DNA from: Streptomyces sp. AP-93
GTDB lineage: Bacteria > Actinomycetota > Actinomycetes > Streptomycetales > Streptomycetaceae
Reading direction: 5' to 3'
NCBI RefSeq assembly: GCF_022808175.1
Contig: NZ_JALGBX010000036.1
Span: 1 to 64,000 of the forward strand
DNA length: 64,000 bases
The notes below the pieces were generated by a model. It saw only the letters and a program-made list of their open reading frames with translations, was not told the DNA's origin and did no database searches. Below are positions 16,005-26,430 of the stretch, in pieces. Numbering within the stretch: position 1 is the first letter of the stretch; the number at the start of each line of letters is the position of its first letter. Made by a program: the position numbers and the translations under genes.

Positions 16005-16747
16005 TCAGCGGGGGCCTCGGCGGACGGCCCGCAGCCACTCCTTGTTCATGGCGGCGATCGACGGCAGCGGGATGCCCTTCGGGCAGGCCGTGGCGCACTC
16101 GCCGGTCAGGGTGCACCCTCCGAAGCCCTCGGCGTCCATCGTGGCCACCATGTCCAGGACCCGTGTCTCGCGCTCCGGCGAGCCCTGCGGGAGCACGTTC
16201 AGATGGTTGACCTTGGCGGAGGTGAAGAGCATCGCGGAGCCGTTGGGGCAGGCCGCCACGCACGCCCCGCAGCCGATGCACTCGGCGTGCTCGAAGGCGT
16301 AGTCGGCGTCGGGCTTGGGCACGGCCGTGGCGTGCGCCTCGGGCGCGGCGCCGGTCGGGGCGGTGATGTAGCCGCCGGCCTGGATGACCCGGTCGAGGGC
16401 CCCGCGGTCGACGACGAGGTCCTTGACGACGGGGAAGGCCGAGGCGCGCCAGGGTTCGACGTCGATGGTGTCGCCGTCGTCGAAGGAGCGCATGTGGAGC
16501 TGGCAGGTCGTGGTGCGCTCCGGTCCGTGGGCGTCGCCGTTGATGACGAGGCTGCACGCGCCGCAGATGCCCTCGCGGCAGTCGTGGTCGAAGGCGACCG
16601 GGTCCTCTCCGCTCAGGATGAGGTCTTCGTTGAGGGTGTCGAGCATTTCGAGGAAGGACATGCCCTCCGAGATGCCGTCGACCTCGTACGAGGCCATCGC
16701 GCCGGGGGCGTCGGCGTTCTTCTGGCGCCAGACGCGCAGGGTGAGCT

Positions 16748-16751
<4 letters not shown>
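16005..16751 (-). CDS. sdhB: Succinate dehydrogenase iron-sulfur subunit SdhB
   Basis: SdhB carries electrons from SdhA to the membrane cytochrome. The 248-residue protein binds a [2Fe-2S] cluster through Cys58, Cys63, Cys66 (DCREGICGACS) and Cys83, and further clusters through CIGCGACVAACP and the C-terminal CTLTGECATACP. Its start ATG overlaps the sdhA stop (ATGA), making the operon sdhC-sdhA-sdhB translationally coupled. The sequence is of the type that pairs with a single b558-type cytochrome subunit (found in actinobacteria and epsilonproteobacteria). Confidence 0.95.
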
Positions 16752-18766
<2,015 letters not shown>

Positions 18767-18768
18767 GG

Positions 18769-19473
18769 TCAGCTCACCACTCCGGTCATGACGGCGACGG
18801 GCACGGACACGAAGCCCGCGAAGAGGACGAGGGCGAGGGCGTTGGCCAGGAACTTCAGCGTCCTGTCCCGCCGGGCGTTGCCCGCGCCCAGGGTCTGGGC
18901 GGCGCTCCAGAAGCCGTGGCGGACGTGCAGTCCGAGGGCGGCCATCGCCACGAGGTAGATGGTGTTCCCGTACCAGGTGGAGAAGGTGGCGAGGACGTTC
19001 TCGTACGGATGCCCGGCCCAAGCCCGCTCGTTCACGGTCAGCGTCGTGAGGTCGAGCAGGTGCCAGACGATGAAGAGGGCGAGGATGATGCCGCCCCAGC
19101 GCATGGTGCGGGTGGCGTAGCTCGCGCGGCGGCGCTTGTGCGCGTACTTCACCGGGCGCGCCTTGATGTCGCGGCGGCTGAGCTGGTACGCGCAGACCCC
19201 GTGCGCGACGACGGCCGCGAGCAGGGCCACGCGGACGATCCACAGGGCCCACTCGTGGTGCAGGAAGGGCGAGCCGAGCGTGCGGAGCCAGTGCGCGTAG
19301 CCGTTGAACTCGTCCGCCCCGAAGAAGATCTTGAGGTTGCCGAGCATGTGCACGACGAGGTAGCCGAGCATGATCAGGCCGGAGACGGCCATCACGGACT
19401 TCTTGCCGACGGAGGAGTCCCAGAGCGTGCGCGTGGTGGACGGCCGTCGATCCGTCCGGGTTGCCAGAGCCAT
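18769..19473 (-). CDS. sdhC: Succinate dehydrogenase cytochrome b subunit SdhC
   Basis: The 234-residue membrane protein belongs to the b558-type SdhC family (TIGR02046), with five hydrophobic segments and haem-ligand histidines in VVHMLGNLK and WHLLDLTTL. It anchors SdhAB and passes electrons to quinone. It is first in sdhCAB, 2 bp before sdhA. ATG 19473 is the only good start. The operon is divergent from a LysR gene 94 bp away, with a T-N11-A box between them. Confidence 0.93.
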   Translation of the reverse strand: MALATRTDRRPSTTRTLWDSSVGKKSVMAVSGLIMLGYLVVHMLGNLKIFFGADEFNGYAHWLRTLGSPFLHHEWALWIVRVALLAAVVAHGVCAYQLSRRDIKARPVKYAHKRRRASYATRTMRWGGIILALFIVWHLLDLTTLTVNERAWAGHPYENVLATFSTWYGNTIYLVAMAALGLHVRHGFWSAAQTLGAGNARRDRTLKFLANALALVLFAGFVSVPVAVMTGVVS

Positions 19474-19532
19474 GACATTGACCGTAAGGACGAAGGTCCC
19501 GAAAGGTCCAAGACATGAAAGAGCTCAAGTCA

Positions 19533-19547
19533 ATAGGATCAGCCTAT
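19533..19547. promoter_or_regulatory. LysR-type operator candidate (ATAGG-ATCAG-CCTAT)
   Basis: The 15-bp element is a perfect palindrome in its 5-bp arms and contains the T-N11-A layout of LysR boxes. It lies 20 bp before the LysR start and 60 bp before the divergent sdhC start. The divergent arrangement of a LysR gene and its target is the usual one, so I infer that this regulator acts on sdhCAB and itself. Confidence 0.5.
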
Positions 19548-19567
19548 GCAGGCGCTAGCCTGGGGCC

Positions 19568-20446
19568 ATGCAGTTCCAGCAGCTGGTCTACTTCGTCGCC
19601 GTCGCCGAGACCCGGCACTTCACGCGCGCGGCCGAGCGCGAACACGTGGCCCAGCCTTCCCTGTCGCAGCAGATCAAGGCGCTGGAACGGGAGCTGGGCG
19701 CCGAGCTCTTCAGCCGGGCCCGCGGGAACATCACGCTCACCGACGCCGGCGAGACCCTGCTGCCGCTGGCCCGGCGGATCCTCGCGGACGCGGACACGGC
19801 CCGCCTGGAGGTGCAGGAGCTGGCGCAGCTCCGGCGCGGCCGGATCCGGCTGGGCGCCACCCCGAGCCTGTGCACCGGCCTGCTGCCCGGCGTGCTCCGC
19901 GCCTTCCACACCGCCCATCCGGGGATCGAGCTGCTGATCGAGGAGAGCGGTTCGCTGGACCTCGTACGGGAGCTCGCGCGCGGCTCCCTGGACCTCGCGC
20001 TGATCGCCCTGCCGCTGCCCCCGTCGGCGCCGGCGCTGACCACGGTGGAGCTGCTGACGGAGGACCTGGTGGTGGTCTCCTCCGCGGCTCTGCCGCCTCC
20101 GGCGGGCGGTGGTTCGCTCACGGTGTCCGCGCTGCGCGACGAGCCGATGGTGATGTTCCGGCACGGCTACGACCTGCGGGACCTGACGGTGGCGGCCTGC
20201 CGGGCGGAGGGCTTCGAGCCGGTGTTCACGGTGGAGGGCGGCGAGATGGACGCGGTACTCGGCTTCGTCCGCGCGGGGCTCGGCATCGCGGTGGTCCCGG
20301 CGATGGTGGTCGCCCACGCGGGCTCCGGCCTCCGCGCCACCCCGCTTGCGGGCTCCCCCCTGCGCCGCACGATCGCCCTGGCCCACCGCACGGACGTGGC
20401 ACCCCCGCGCGCGGCCCGGGAGCTGAAGCGCATCCTGCTGGGCTGA
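19568..20446 (+). CDS. LysR family transcriptional regulator (sdh-linked)
   Basis: The 292-residue protein starts MQFQQLVYFVAVAETRHFTRAAE, with the winged helix-turn-helix in residues 1-60 (QPSLSQQIKALERELGAELFSR) and a periplasmic-binding-like effector domain thereafter (GRIRLGATPSLCTGLLPGVL, LDLALIALPL, LGFVRAGLGIAVVP). It is divergent from sdhCAB; the shared 94-bp region holds one LysR-type box. I infer control of succinate dehydrogenase, and the effector is unknown. It is convergent with rmdA, with a nested hairpin between the two genes. Confidence 0.9.
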   Translation: MQFQQLVYFVAVAETRHFTRAAEREHVAQPSLSQQIKALERELGAELFSRARGNITLTDAGETLLPLARRILADADTARLEVQELAQLRRGRIRLGATPSLCTGLLPGVLRAFHTAHPGIELLIEESGSLDLVRELARGSLDLALIALPLPPSAPALTTVELLTEDLVVVSSAALPPPAGGGSLTVSALRDEPMVMFRHGYDLRDLTVAACRAEGFEPVFTVEGGEMDAVLGFVRAGLGIAVVPAMVVAHAGSGLRATPLAGSPLRRTIALAHRTDVAPPRAARELKRILLG

Positions 20447-20455
20447 CCCGCCCCG

Positions 20456-20508
20456 GAACGCGCCGACCGGGGCGGTCGTGCCCACCGGAGCGGTCGGTGG
20501 CGGCGTTC
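20456..20508. terminator. Nested hairpin between convergent LysR and rmdA genes
   Basis: Outer arms GAACGC/GCGTTC (20456-20461 and 20503-20508) enclose inner arms CCGACCG/CGGTCGG (20463-20469 and 20491-20497). It lies in the 60 bp between convergent stops and overlaps the last codons of rmdA. Terminator function in either direction is inferred. Confidence 0.45.
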
Positions 20509-22696
20509 AAGGGGTGGGGACCGCGTCCGACAGGGACAGGGTGTGGATGCGGTCGGCGGCGCCCGGGCGGGCGTAGTACCAGCCCTGGGCCGTATCGCAG
20601 CCGAGGGCTCGGAGCTGGGCGGCCTGGGCGCCCGTCTCCACGCCCTCGACCGTGACGGCGAGTTCGAGGCTGTGGGCCAAGGCGACGATGCCCTCCACGA
20701 TCTTGACGTCGACCGGGTTGGCCGGGTGCTGCTGCATGCCCTTGGTGAAGGAGCGGTCCAGTTTCAGAACGCTGACGGGCAGGCGGCGCAGGTTGGCCAG
20801 GTTCGAGTAGCCGGTGCCGAAGTCGTCGAGGGCGATGTCCACGCCCAGGGCGGCGAGCCGGCGCAGTGGTTCGAGGAGTTCGTCGTCGGCGCCGATCAGG
20901 GCCGACTCGGTGACCTCCAGGCACAGCGTGCCCGGGGACAGGCCCGAGGACTCCAGGACCCGGATCGTGTCGGCGACCAGGCCGGGGTGGTGCAGCTGGG
21001 TCGGCGACAGGTTGACGTTGATCCGCAGGGTGGCGCCGCCCTGCTGGTGCTGCCAGGCACGGGCCTGGCGGACGGACTCCTCCAGGACCCAGCGGCCGAG
21101 CGGCACGATCAGGCCGGTGCGTTCGGCGAGCGGAATGAACCGGTCCGGGCCGAGCACCCCGTGCTGCGGGTGCGACCACCGCACCAGCGCCTCGGCGCCG
21201 TGCACGCTGCCGTCGTGCATGTGGACCAGCGGCTGGTACTCGATGAAGAACTCGCCGCGTTCCAACGCCGCCGGGAGGGCGTTGGTCAGGCCGTGCCGGG
21301 TGATGGCGCGCGCGTCCGCAGCGGCGTCGGCGAACTCGAAGCGGTTGCCGCCGGCCGCCTTGGCCCGGTACATGGTGATGTCGGCGCTGCGCAGCACCTC
21401 CGCGGGGGTGCGCTCGCGGGCCGGGCCCTCGACGATGCCGATGCTGCCCCGGACCGTCAGCTCACGGCCCTCCAGCCGGATCGGGACGGAGAGGGCGGAG
21501 AGGATCCGGACGGCGAGTTCGGTGGCCTTCTCCTCGGTGTCGGGGCCGGTGGTCAGCGCCACGAACTCGTCGCCGCCGAGCCGGGCGACCACCTCGCCCG
21601 GTCCGGTCGCACAGCTTTGCAGCCGGTCGGCGACCTCGACCAGCAGCCGGTCGCCGGCCGAGTGGCCGAGGCTGTCGTTGACCGCCTTGAAGCCGTCGAG
21701 ATCGAGGTAGCACAGGCCGAAGCGGGAGCCGCCGGAGCCGCTCAGGGCCTTCTCCAGGCGTTCGAAGAAGAGGGTCCGGTTCGGCAGGCCGGTCAGGGCG
21801 TCGTGGGTGGCCTCGTAGCGCAGGCGCAGGTTCAGCAGCCGGCGCTCGGTGGTGTCCTCCATCAGGGCCAGCTGGTACTGCGGCACGCCCTCGGCGTCGC
21901 GCAGCAGCGAGACCGTCAGGTTGGTCCACAGCACGGTCCCGTCGTGCCGGTAGTACGGCTTCTCGACGCGGTAGCTGTCGCGTTCGCCGCGCACGAGCTC
22001 CCCGTACATCCGCCAGACGTGCGGGGTGTCGTCGGGGTGGCTCCACTCGCTGACGTTGCGGCCGCGGACGTGCCCGTCCATGCCGCCGAACATCTGGAGC
22101 AGCGCGTCGTTGATCTCCAGGACGTTGCCCTCCAGATCGGCGATGCCGATCCCGATGGCCGCGCCCTCGAAGACCGCCCGGAAGCGGGCCTCGCTGGCGT
22201 GCAGCGCCTGCTGGGCGTCGGCGCGGGCTGTCAGGGCGGAGCGGGCGATGGCTTCCTGCTCCTTGAGGGTGCGCTCGCGCAGGGCGCGGGCGAACCCGGC
22301 CGCGATGCCGTGCTGGAGCCGGGCGCAGCGCGACCGGTACTCCTCGGTTCCCCCGACGCTCTCGGCGTCGGGGCCCTGGGGGCCGCAGTAGAGCACCAGG
22401 TAGGACTCGACGACGCCGAGCGTCCCGGCCAGCGCCTCCGGGTCGGTGCAGTGGACCGCGACGAGTTCCTCCCCGACCCGCTGGCCGGCGGCGGAGTCGA
22501 AGGGGCGGGCGCGCAGGGCCTCGACGAGGGTGCGGGTGAGGGGGACGAGATGGCGTTCGAACTCGCTACGGGTGAGCGAGGTCGCGGTGACCGGGAAGAT
22601 CGCCCTCCCCCAGATGGTCGCGAACCGCCCGATCCGGTCCTCCAGACCGCCCTGCGGCGCGGCCGGGTCCTCCGCCGTCTGCGTCGGCAGTCTCAC
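20507..22696 (-). CDS. rmdA: PAS-GGDEF-EAL cyclic-di-GMP enzyme, RmdA-like
   Basis: The 729-residue soluble protein has a PAS domain (about 168-290), a GGDEF domain with intact RLGGDEFVAL at 372-381, and an EAL domain with AEALVRW at 501-507 and the active-site blocks NVNLSPTQL and DDFGTGYSNL. All key catalytic residues for both making and degrading c-di-GMP are present. The N-terminal 150 residues are conserved only in actinomycetes (LEDRIGRFATIWGRAIFPVT). Streptomyces RmdA has this architecture and acts on developmental control; synteny with the sdh operon supports the name. GTG 22696 overlaps the stop of the upstream methyltransferase gene, so the two are translationally coupled. Confidence 0.88.
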   Translation of the reverse strand: MRLPTQTAEDPAAPQGGLEDRIGRFATIWGRAIFPVTATSLTRSEFERHLVPLTRTLVEALRARPFDSAAGQRVGEELVAVHCTDPEALAGTLGVVESYLVLYCGPQGPDAESVGGTEEYRSRCARLQHGIAAGFARALRERTLKEQEAIARSALTARADAQQALHASEARFRAVFEGAAIGIGIADLEGNVLEINDALLQMFGGMDGHVRGRNVSEWSHPDDTPHVWRMYGELVRGERDSYRVEKPYYRHDGTVLWTNLTVSLLRDAEGVPQYQLALMEDTTERRLLNLRLRYEATHDALTGLPNRTLFFERLEKALSGSGGSRFGLCYLDLDGFKAVNDSLGHSAGDRLLVEVADRLQSCATGPGEVVARLGGDEFVALTTGPDTEEKATELAVRILSALSVPIRLEGRELTVRGSIGIVEGPARERTPAEVLRSADITMYRAKAAGGNRFEFADAAADARAITRHGLTNALPAALERGEFFIEYQPLVHMHDGSVHGAEALVRWSHPQHGVLGPDRFIPLAERTGLIVPLGRWVLEESVRQARAWQHQQGGATLRINVNLSPTQLHHPGLVADTIRVLESSGLSPGTLCLEVTESALIGADDELLEPLRRLAALGVDIALDDFGTGYSNLANLRRLPVSVLKLDRSFTKGMQQHPANPVDVKIVEGIVALAHSLELAVTVEGVETGAQAAQLRALGCDTAQGWYYARPGAADRIHTLSLSDAVPTP

Positions 22697-23523
22697 GCCT
22701 TGCGTCCCACACCCGCGAAGCCCGAGAAGGCGTAGGGGTCTTCGTCCGCGGCCCCGCCCTCCGCCCCGCCGGTCGTGTCGGGCCGCCAGTCGGGCATCGA
22801 CACCAGGCCGGGCTCGATCAGGCCGAAGCCGTCGAAGAAGCGCCGGATCTGCTCCCCGTCCCGCATGACGAGCGGGTTGCGGATCTCGCGGTAGACGCCG
22901 ACGGTTCCGCTCGCGACCTCCTCCGAGAGCGGGATCCCCTCGTACGAGGCGTGCGTGAGGATCAGCAGGCTGCCCGGGGCCAGTGCGTCGCGCAGTTGGG
23001 CGACGGCGGCGTAGGGCTCGTCCGTGTCCTCCAGGAAGTGCAGGACGGCGACCAGCATCAGGGCGACCGGGCGGCTCAGGTCGAGCCCCTGGGCCACCTC
23101 GGGGGCGGCCAGGATGTCCTGGGGCTTGCGCAGGTCGGCTGCGACGACCCCGGTCCGCTCGGTGCCGGCCAGGACGGCCTGGCTGTGGGCGACGGCCACC
23201 GGGTCGTGGTCGACGTAGACCACGCGCGCCTCGGGGCTGGCGGCCTGGGCGATCTCGTGGACATTGCCGAAGGTCGGGATGCCGGAGCCGATGTCGAGGA
23301 ACTGCGTCACGCCCTCGGCGACGGCGTACCGGACGGCACGGCGCATGAATGCCCGGTTGGCCTGCATGATCTTGGGCAGGCCCGGCATGAATTCCATGGC
23401 CCGACGGGCCGCCTGCCTGTCGACCTCGAAATTGTGCGAGCCGCCCAGGTAGTAATCGTAGATACGGGACACGCTCGGCACCGATATGTCGATGCCTGGC
23501 GGGGCCCAGGAGGGGCGCTCCAT
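22693..23523 (-). CDS. SAM-dependent methyltransferase, DUF574 type
   Basis: The 276-residue protein is of the DUF574 (Methyltransf_19) group, abundant in actinobacteria and of unknown substrate. It carries VSRIYDYYLGGSHNFEVDR at the N-terminus, the SAM-binding motif FLDIGSGIPTFGNVHE and the acid loop VVYVDHDPVAV. ATG 23523 is used because GGAG lies 7 bp upstream; a TTG at 23535 would add four residues. It is coupled to rmdA by a 4-bp GTGA overlap, the only hint of function. The upstream 312-bp region holds a nested hairpin and probably the promoter. Confidence 0.85.
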   Translation of the reverse strand: MERPSWAPPGIDISVPSVSRIYDYYLGGSHNFEVDRQAARRAMEFMPGLPKIMQANRAFMRRAVRYAVAEGVTQFLDIGSGIPTFGNVHEIAQAASPEARVVYVDHDPVAVAHSQAVLAGTERTGVVAADLRKPQDILAAPEVAQGLDLSRPVALMLVAVLHFLEDTDEPYAAVAQLRDALAPGSLLILTHASYEGIPLSEEVASGTVGVYREIRNPLVMRDGEQIRRFFDGFGLIEPGLVSMPDWRPDTTGGAEGGAADEDPYAFSGFAGVGRKA

Positions 23524-23680
23524 CGGGGTCTCCAAGCCTTGGTCCTGCGCGGTCCGGACGGATCGGACTCCTGTCCGAGCCGAATGTACTGATCATTGCC
23601 CAACGGAGCGAGCGAAAGCGGAAATTGGCGATCCGTTCTTCGTCACACGCCAAAGGCCGGACGGGCAACGCCCGGGGAAT

Positions 23681-23726
23681 GATCGAAACCGACAAATACC
23701 TTTTGGGAAAAGGTCGGTGAACGATC
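23681..23726. other. Nested 46-nt hairpin between divergent genes
   Basis: The 312-bp region 23524-23835 holds no gene. In it, arms pair in three nested blocks: GATCG/CGATC, ACCG/CGGT and ACCTTTT/AAAAGGT around a GGG loop, with short internal bulges. A perfect CG-alternating stretch follows at about 23803-23820. It could be an operator pair, a transcribed RNA structure or a promoter architecture element; nothing in the sequence decides which. Confidence 0.4.
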
Positions 23727-23835
23727 GGACACGATGCGGATCTGGCTCAAACCTCCATAGCCAAAGCCTCACCCGTTCAGGCGAACCAAGGTCAACCGTC
23801 CCGCGCGCGAGCGCGCGCGACCCCATGATCCCCGG

Positions 23836-24627
23836 GTGAAAAGAGCCTCTTCCAGGCGCCTGCTGGCAGTCCCGGTCCTCCTGTGGGCGGCCCTGTCCGC
23901 AACACCGGCCATGGCCGATAGCAGCGCATACGCGACGATCGACGCCGGCGACGGGGCGAGCACCGTCAGGCCCGCCGTGTCCGCCTTGGGCAGCGCGACC
24001 GGGGGCACCCGAGGTGGCGGACGTCACGGCGACCAGGGCCGCCGGGGTGATCGCGGCGACCAGGGCAACCAGGTCGGCCGGGGCGATCGCGGCAACCAGG
24101 GCGGACCGGGCAACCACGGCAACCCCGGCCACGGTCACGGGGGTCACGGGCACGGCGGCCACGGCCATGGGCACGGCCCCGGCGGCCACCACGGGCATCC
24201 GCCCTGCCCGCCGCCGCCTCCCCCGCCATGCCCGCCCAAGCCCACCCCGCCCCCGCCCCCGCCACCCCCGAAGCCGATGCCCACCCCGAAACCGCCACCC
24301 CCTCCTCCGCCCCCGCCACCGCCCGCTCCGAAGCCGGTGCCGAAACCCCCCGAACCGGCCCCGCCCCCCGCGCGGCCGGCCCCCGCTCCCCCGGCCCCGA
24401 AACCGGCCCCCAAGCCGGTCCCGAAACCCGTCGCGGAGCCACCCGCGCCGCCGGCGCCCGCGCCGCCCCGGGCGATCCCCGCGGCCGCGCCCAAGAAGCC
24501 GGTCGCACGCCCCGCCTACCACGCGGCGGCCCGCAAGCCGGTCGAGCGCCACATCTCACCGGTGACCTTCACCTTGATGACCGTGGCCCCCGCGGTGCTC
24601 GCGATCGTCGCGCTGCGCCCGCGCTAG
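23836..24627 (+). CDS. Exported His/Gly- and Pro-rich repeat protein
   Basis: The 263-residue protein has a signal peptide (about 1-27, ending ATPAMA), a Gly-rich collagen-like segment (GDQGRRGDRGDQG), a His/Gly block (GHGGHGHGGHGHGHG, about 98-112), a long Pro/Lys tract of about 100 residues (PPPPPPKPMPTPKPPP) and a C-terminal membrane segment (FTLMTVAPAVLAIVALRPR). The layout suggests a wall-spanning stalk anchored at the C-terminus, with a possible metal-binding His block. I do not recognise a family. GTG 23836 is the start. A DUF4239 membrane gene follows 40 bp later on the same strand. Confidence 0.7.
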   Translation: MKRASSRRLLAVPVLLWAALSATPAMADSSAYATIDAGDGASTVRPAVSALGSATGGTRGGGRHGDQGRRGDRGDQGNQVGRGDRGNQGGPGNHGNPGHGHGGHGHGGHGHGHGPGGHHGHPPCPPPPPPPCPPKPTPPPPPPPPKPMPTPKPPPPPPPPPPPAPKPVPKPPEPAPPPARPAPAPPAPKPAPKPVPKPVAEPPAPPAPAPPRAIPAAAPKKPVARPAYHAAARKPVERHISPVTFTLMTVAPAVLAIVALRPR

Positions 24628-24667
24628 AGCCGCCGCATTTCCACCCCGTAATCGATTGGGAGTCATC

Positions 24668-25438
24668 TTGTCGGAATGGCTCGTCCTGTCCCTAGCGATG
24701 GCAGCCGCGTGTGCCGTGGTGCTGTCCATCGCCTTCTTCAACCAGCGCCGGATCGGCGAGGACGACGATCCCAGCGAAACACCGGACGTCATCGAGTACA
24801 TGACGATGATGATCGGCGTGATCTACGCGATCGTGCTGGGCCTGGCGATCGCCGGCGTCTGGGAGGGCCGCGGGGCCGCCCAGGAGTACGTACGCCAGGA
24901 ATCACAGGCCCTGCACGAGATCAGAGTCCGCTCCGAGGTCTACCCGGCCGAGGTCCGCAAGAAGATCAGGTCCGACGTGGACGCCTACGTGACCTACGTC
25001 GTCGACACCGAATGGAAGGAGATGGCCGAGAACGGCGAGCTGACGGACCGCAGCGGGGAGCTGCTGGAACGCATCCGCCGCGATGTGACGGACTACGAAC
25101 CGCAGACCGACCACGAGGGCCAGGCGTACCAGCCGCTCGTGGACCAGGTCGCCCTGGTCGACGACGCGCGCAACGCTCGCGGCCTCGGCGCCGGGGCCAC
25201 CATGCCCGGGGTGGTCTGGTTCGGCCTGATCGCCGGGGCCCTGGTGACGGTGGGGCTGATCTTCACCCTGCAGATCAGGCGCTCGTTCCGGGAACTGCTG
25301 CTGGCCGGGCTGTTCAGCGCGCTGATCGCGTTCTTGCTGTTCCTCATCTGGGACTTCGACGCACCCTTCGGCCGGGGCATCTCCGCCACCGCCGAACCGT
25401 TCCTCTCCCAGTTCCCGCATCTGGGCCTGGGCGACTGA
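24668..25438 (+). CDS. DUF4239 membrane protein (bestrophin-like)
   Basis: The 256-residue protein has two N-terminal and two C-terminal membrane segments around a soluble middle part (residues 60-160), the usual DUF4239 plan: EYMTMMIGVIYAIVLGLAIAGVW, then VRQESQALHEI and a C-terminal FGLIAGALVTVGLIFTLQ. Function is unknown. TTG 24668 is used because GGGAG lies 5 bp upstream; TTG 24656 would add four residues. It directly follows the His/Gly/Pro-rich gene, probably in one operon. A strong hairpin 100 bp downstream (25538-25566) probably terminates it. Confidence 0.82.
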   Translation: MSEWLVLSLAMAAACAVVLSIAFFNQRRIGEDDDPSETPDVIEYMTMMIGVIYAIVLGLAIAGVWEGRGAAQEYVRQESQALHEIRVRSEVYPAEVRKKIRSDVDAYVTYVVDTEWKEMAENGELTDRSGELLERIRRDVTDYEPQTDHEGQAYQPLVDQVALVDDARNARGLGAGATMPGVVWFGLIAGALVTVGLIFTLQIRRSFRELLLAGLFSALIAFLLFLIWDFDAPFGRGISATAEPFLSQFPHLGLGD

Positions 25439-25497
25439 CACGGCGTCGCCCCTGCCGGGCCCGGCGACCCCGAGCCCGGCAACCCGGGCCCGGCGAC

Positions 25498-25549
25498 CCG
25501 GGCCCGGTAAACCGGGGACGGTAGACCGGGCCCGGTAAACCGGGGACGG
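25498..25549. repeat. Two 24-bp direct repeats in the intergenic region
   Basis: A 24-bp sequence starting CCGGGCCCGGTAAACCGGGG occurs at 25498-25521 and again at 25526-25549, with variant GC-rich copies just before it. The second copy forms the left arm of the adjoining hairpin at 25538-25566. Confidence 0.75.
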
Positions 25550-25566
25550 GCCTCCCGTCCCCGGTT
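25538..25566 (+). terminator. Strong hairpin terminator after DUF4239 gene
   Basis: A perfect 13-bp stem (AACCGGGGACGGG/CCCGTCCCCGGTT) encloses a 3-nt loop CCT. It lies 100 bp past the DUF4239 stop and 140 bp before the next gene on the same strand. There is no T-run, as is usual in Streptomyces. Confidence 0.75.
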
Positions 25567-25708
25567 CGGCCTACCGCCATGCCCCATTCGCCCGTTCCTG
25601 ATCGCGGGTGACCGCGCGCGGACCTAGCGTGGCGGACATCGAGGCGCACGACCCCCCACGTGCGGAAACCGTTCCGCGGCTGCTCCTCGGGGATCCGGAG
25701 AATCCACC

Positions 25709-26365
25709 ATGGGCGCGATACGCACCTCCCCCTCAGCCCTGTTGGGCGCCGCCGCGGCGGGCGCCCTCCTCCTCTTCGGCGCGGCGGCCGCGCCGGCCGC
25801 GCGTGCGGCCGAGGCCGCACCCATCACCTCCTTCGGTTTCGCCATCACCCCCTCGACGGTCGCCCCCGGCGGCCAGGTGGTGCTGTCCGTCACCGGCTGC
25901 AACGCCGCCTTCGCCACCGTCTCCTCCGGCGTCTTCGACACCGTGAGCATCGACCGGGGCAAGACCGCACGGGTCACCGTGGACCGGGACGCGCGGCGCG
26001 GAGCCCAGTACTCCGTCTCCTTCACCTGCGCGGGCGAGACCGGCTCGGCCGACCTCACGATCACCGGCGGCACCGGCAGGCCCACGACCAGTTCCACCGT
26101 CGGTACCCGTAGGACCGCGACCGCGAGCGCGAGCGCGGCCACCGGTACGCGTACGGGCACCAGCGCCGGCACGGGCACCGGCACCGGCACCAGCGCCGGT
26201 ACGGGCGCTTCGAGCCGCGCCACCCTGGGCGTCCGCGGCGGCCTCGGCGGCAGTGTGGCCGGGCTCGATCCGCTGGAACTCGGCGCCGGCGCGGGGCTCG
26301 TCCTCGGCGGACTGGTCGGTCTCGGCTACGCGCTGCGCCGCCGCGACATCCGCCGCATCCACTGA
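25709..26365 (+). CDS. Exported C-terminally anchored Ig-like protein
   Basis: The 218-residue protein has a signal peptide (to about residue 35), an all-beta domain with two cysteines (VTGCNAAFATV and VSFTCAGET), a Thr/Gly/Ala-rich linker (TGTRTGTSAGTG), then VRGGLGGSVAGLDPLELGAGAGLVLGGLVGLGYALRRR. That end is a membrane segment followed by arginines, preceded by GGLGGS. It shares layout with the convergent gene at 26509-27024, which has GGIGGS in the same place. With a class F sortase 1 kb away, both are candidate substrates (inference). ATG 25709 follows a weak ribosome site. Confidence 0.75.
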   Translation: MGAIRTSPSALLGAAAAGALLLFGAAAAPAARAAEAAPITSFGFAITPSTVAPGGQVVLSVTGCNAAFATVSSGVFDTVSIDRGKTARVTVDRDARRGAQYSVSFTCAGETGSADLTITGGTGRPTTSSTVGTRRTATASASAATGTRTGTSAGTGTGTGTSAGTGASSRATLGVRGGLGGSVAGLDPLELGAGAGLVLGGLVGLGYALRRRDIRRIH

Positions 26366-26430
26366 CCGCGCCGCACCATGGGCCCGTCTGCGCCGCCCGG
26401 CGCGATCCCCACGAGAACTCCGTCTCCCCA

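Noticed and set aside
20543..22735. Very long plus-strand open frame antisense to rmdA
   Set aside because: High GC produces long open antisense frames in Streptomyces. The translated sequence has no domain or motif, whereas the minus strand gives intact PAS, GGDEF and EAL motifs.
23797..23822. CG-alternating stretch as a Z-DNA or terminator element
   Set aside because: The perfect CGCGCG run is short and lies 14 bp before a start codon; with this GC content it is not clearly special, so I only mention it with the nested hairpin.
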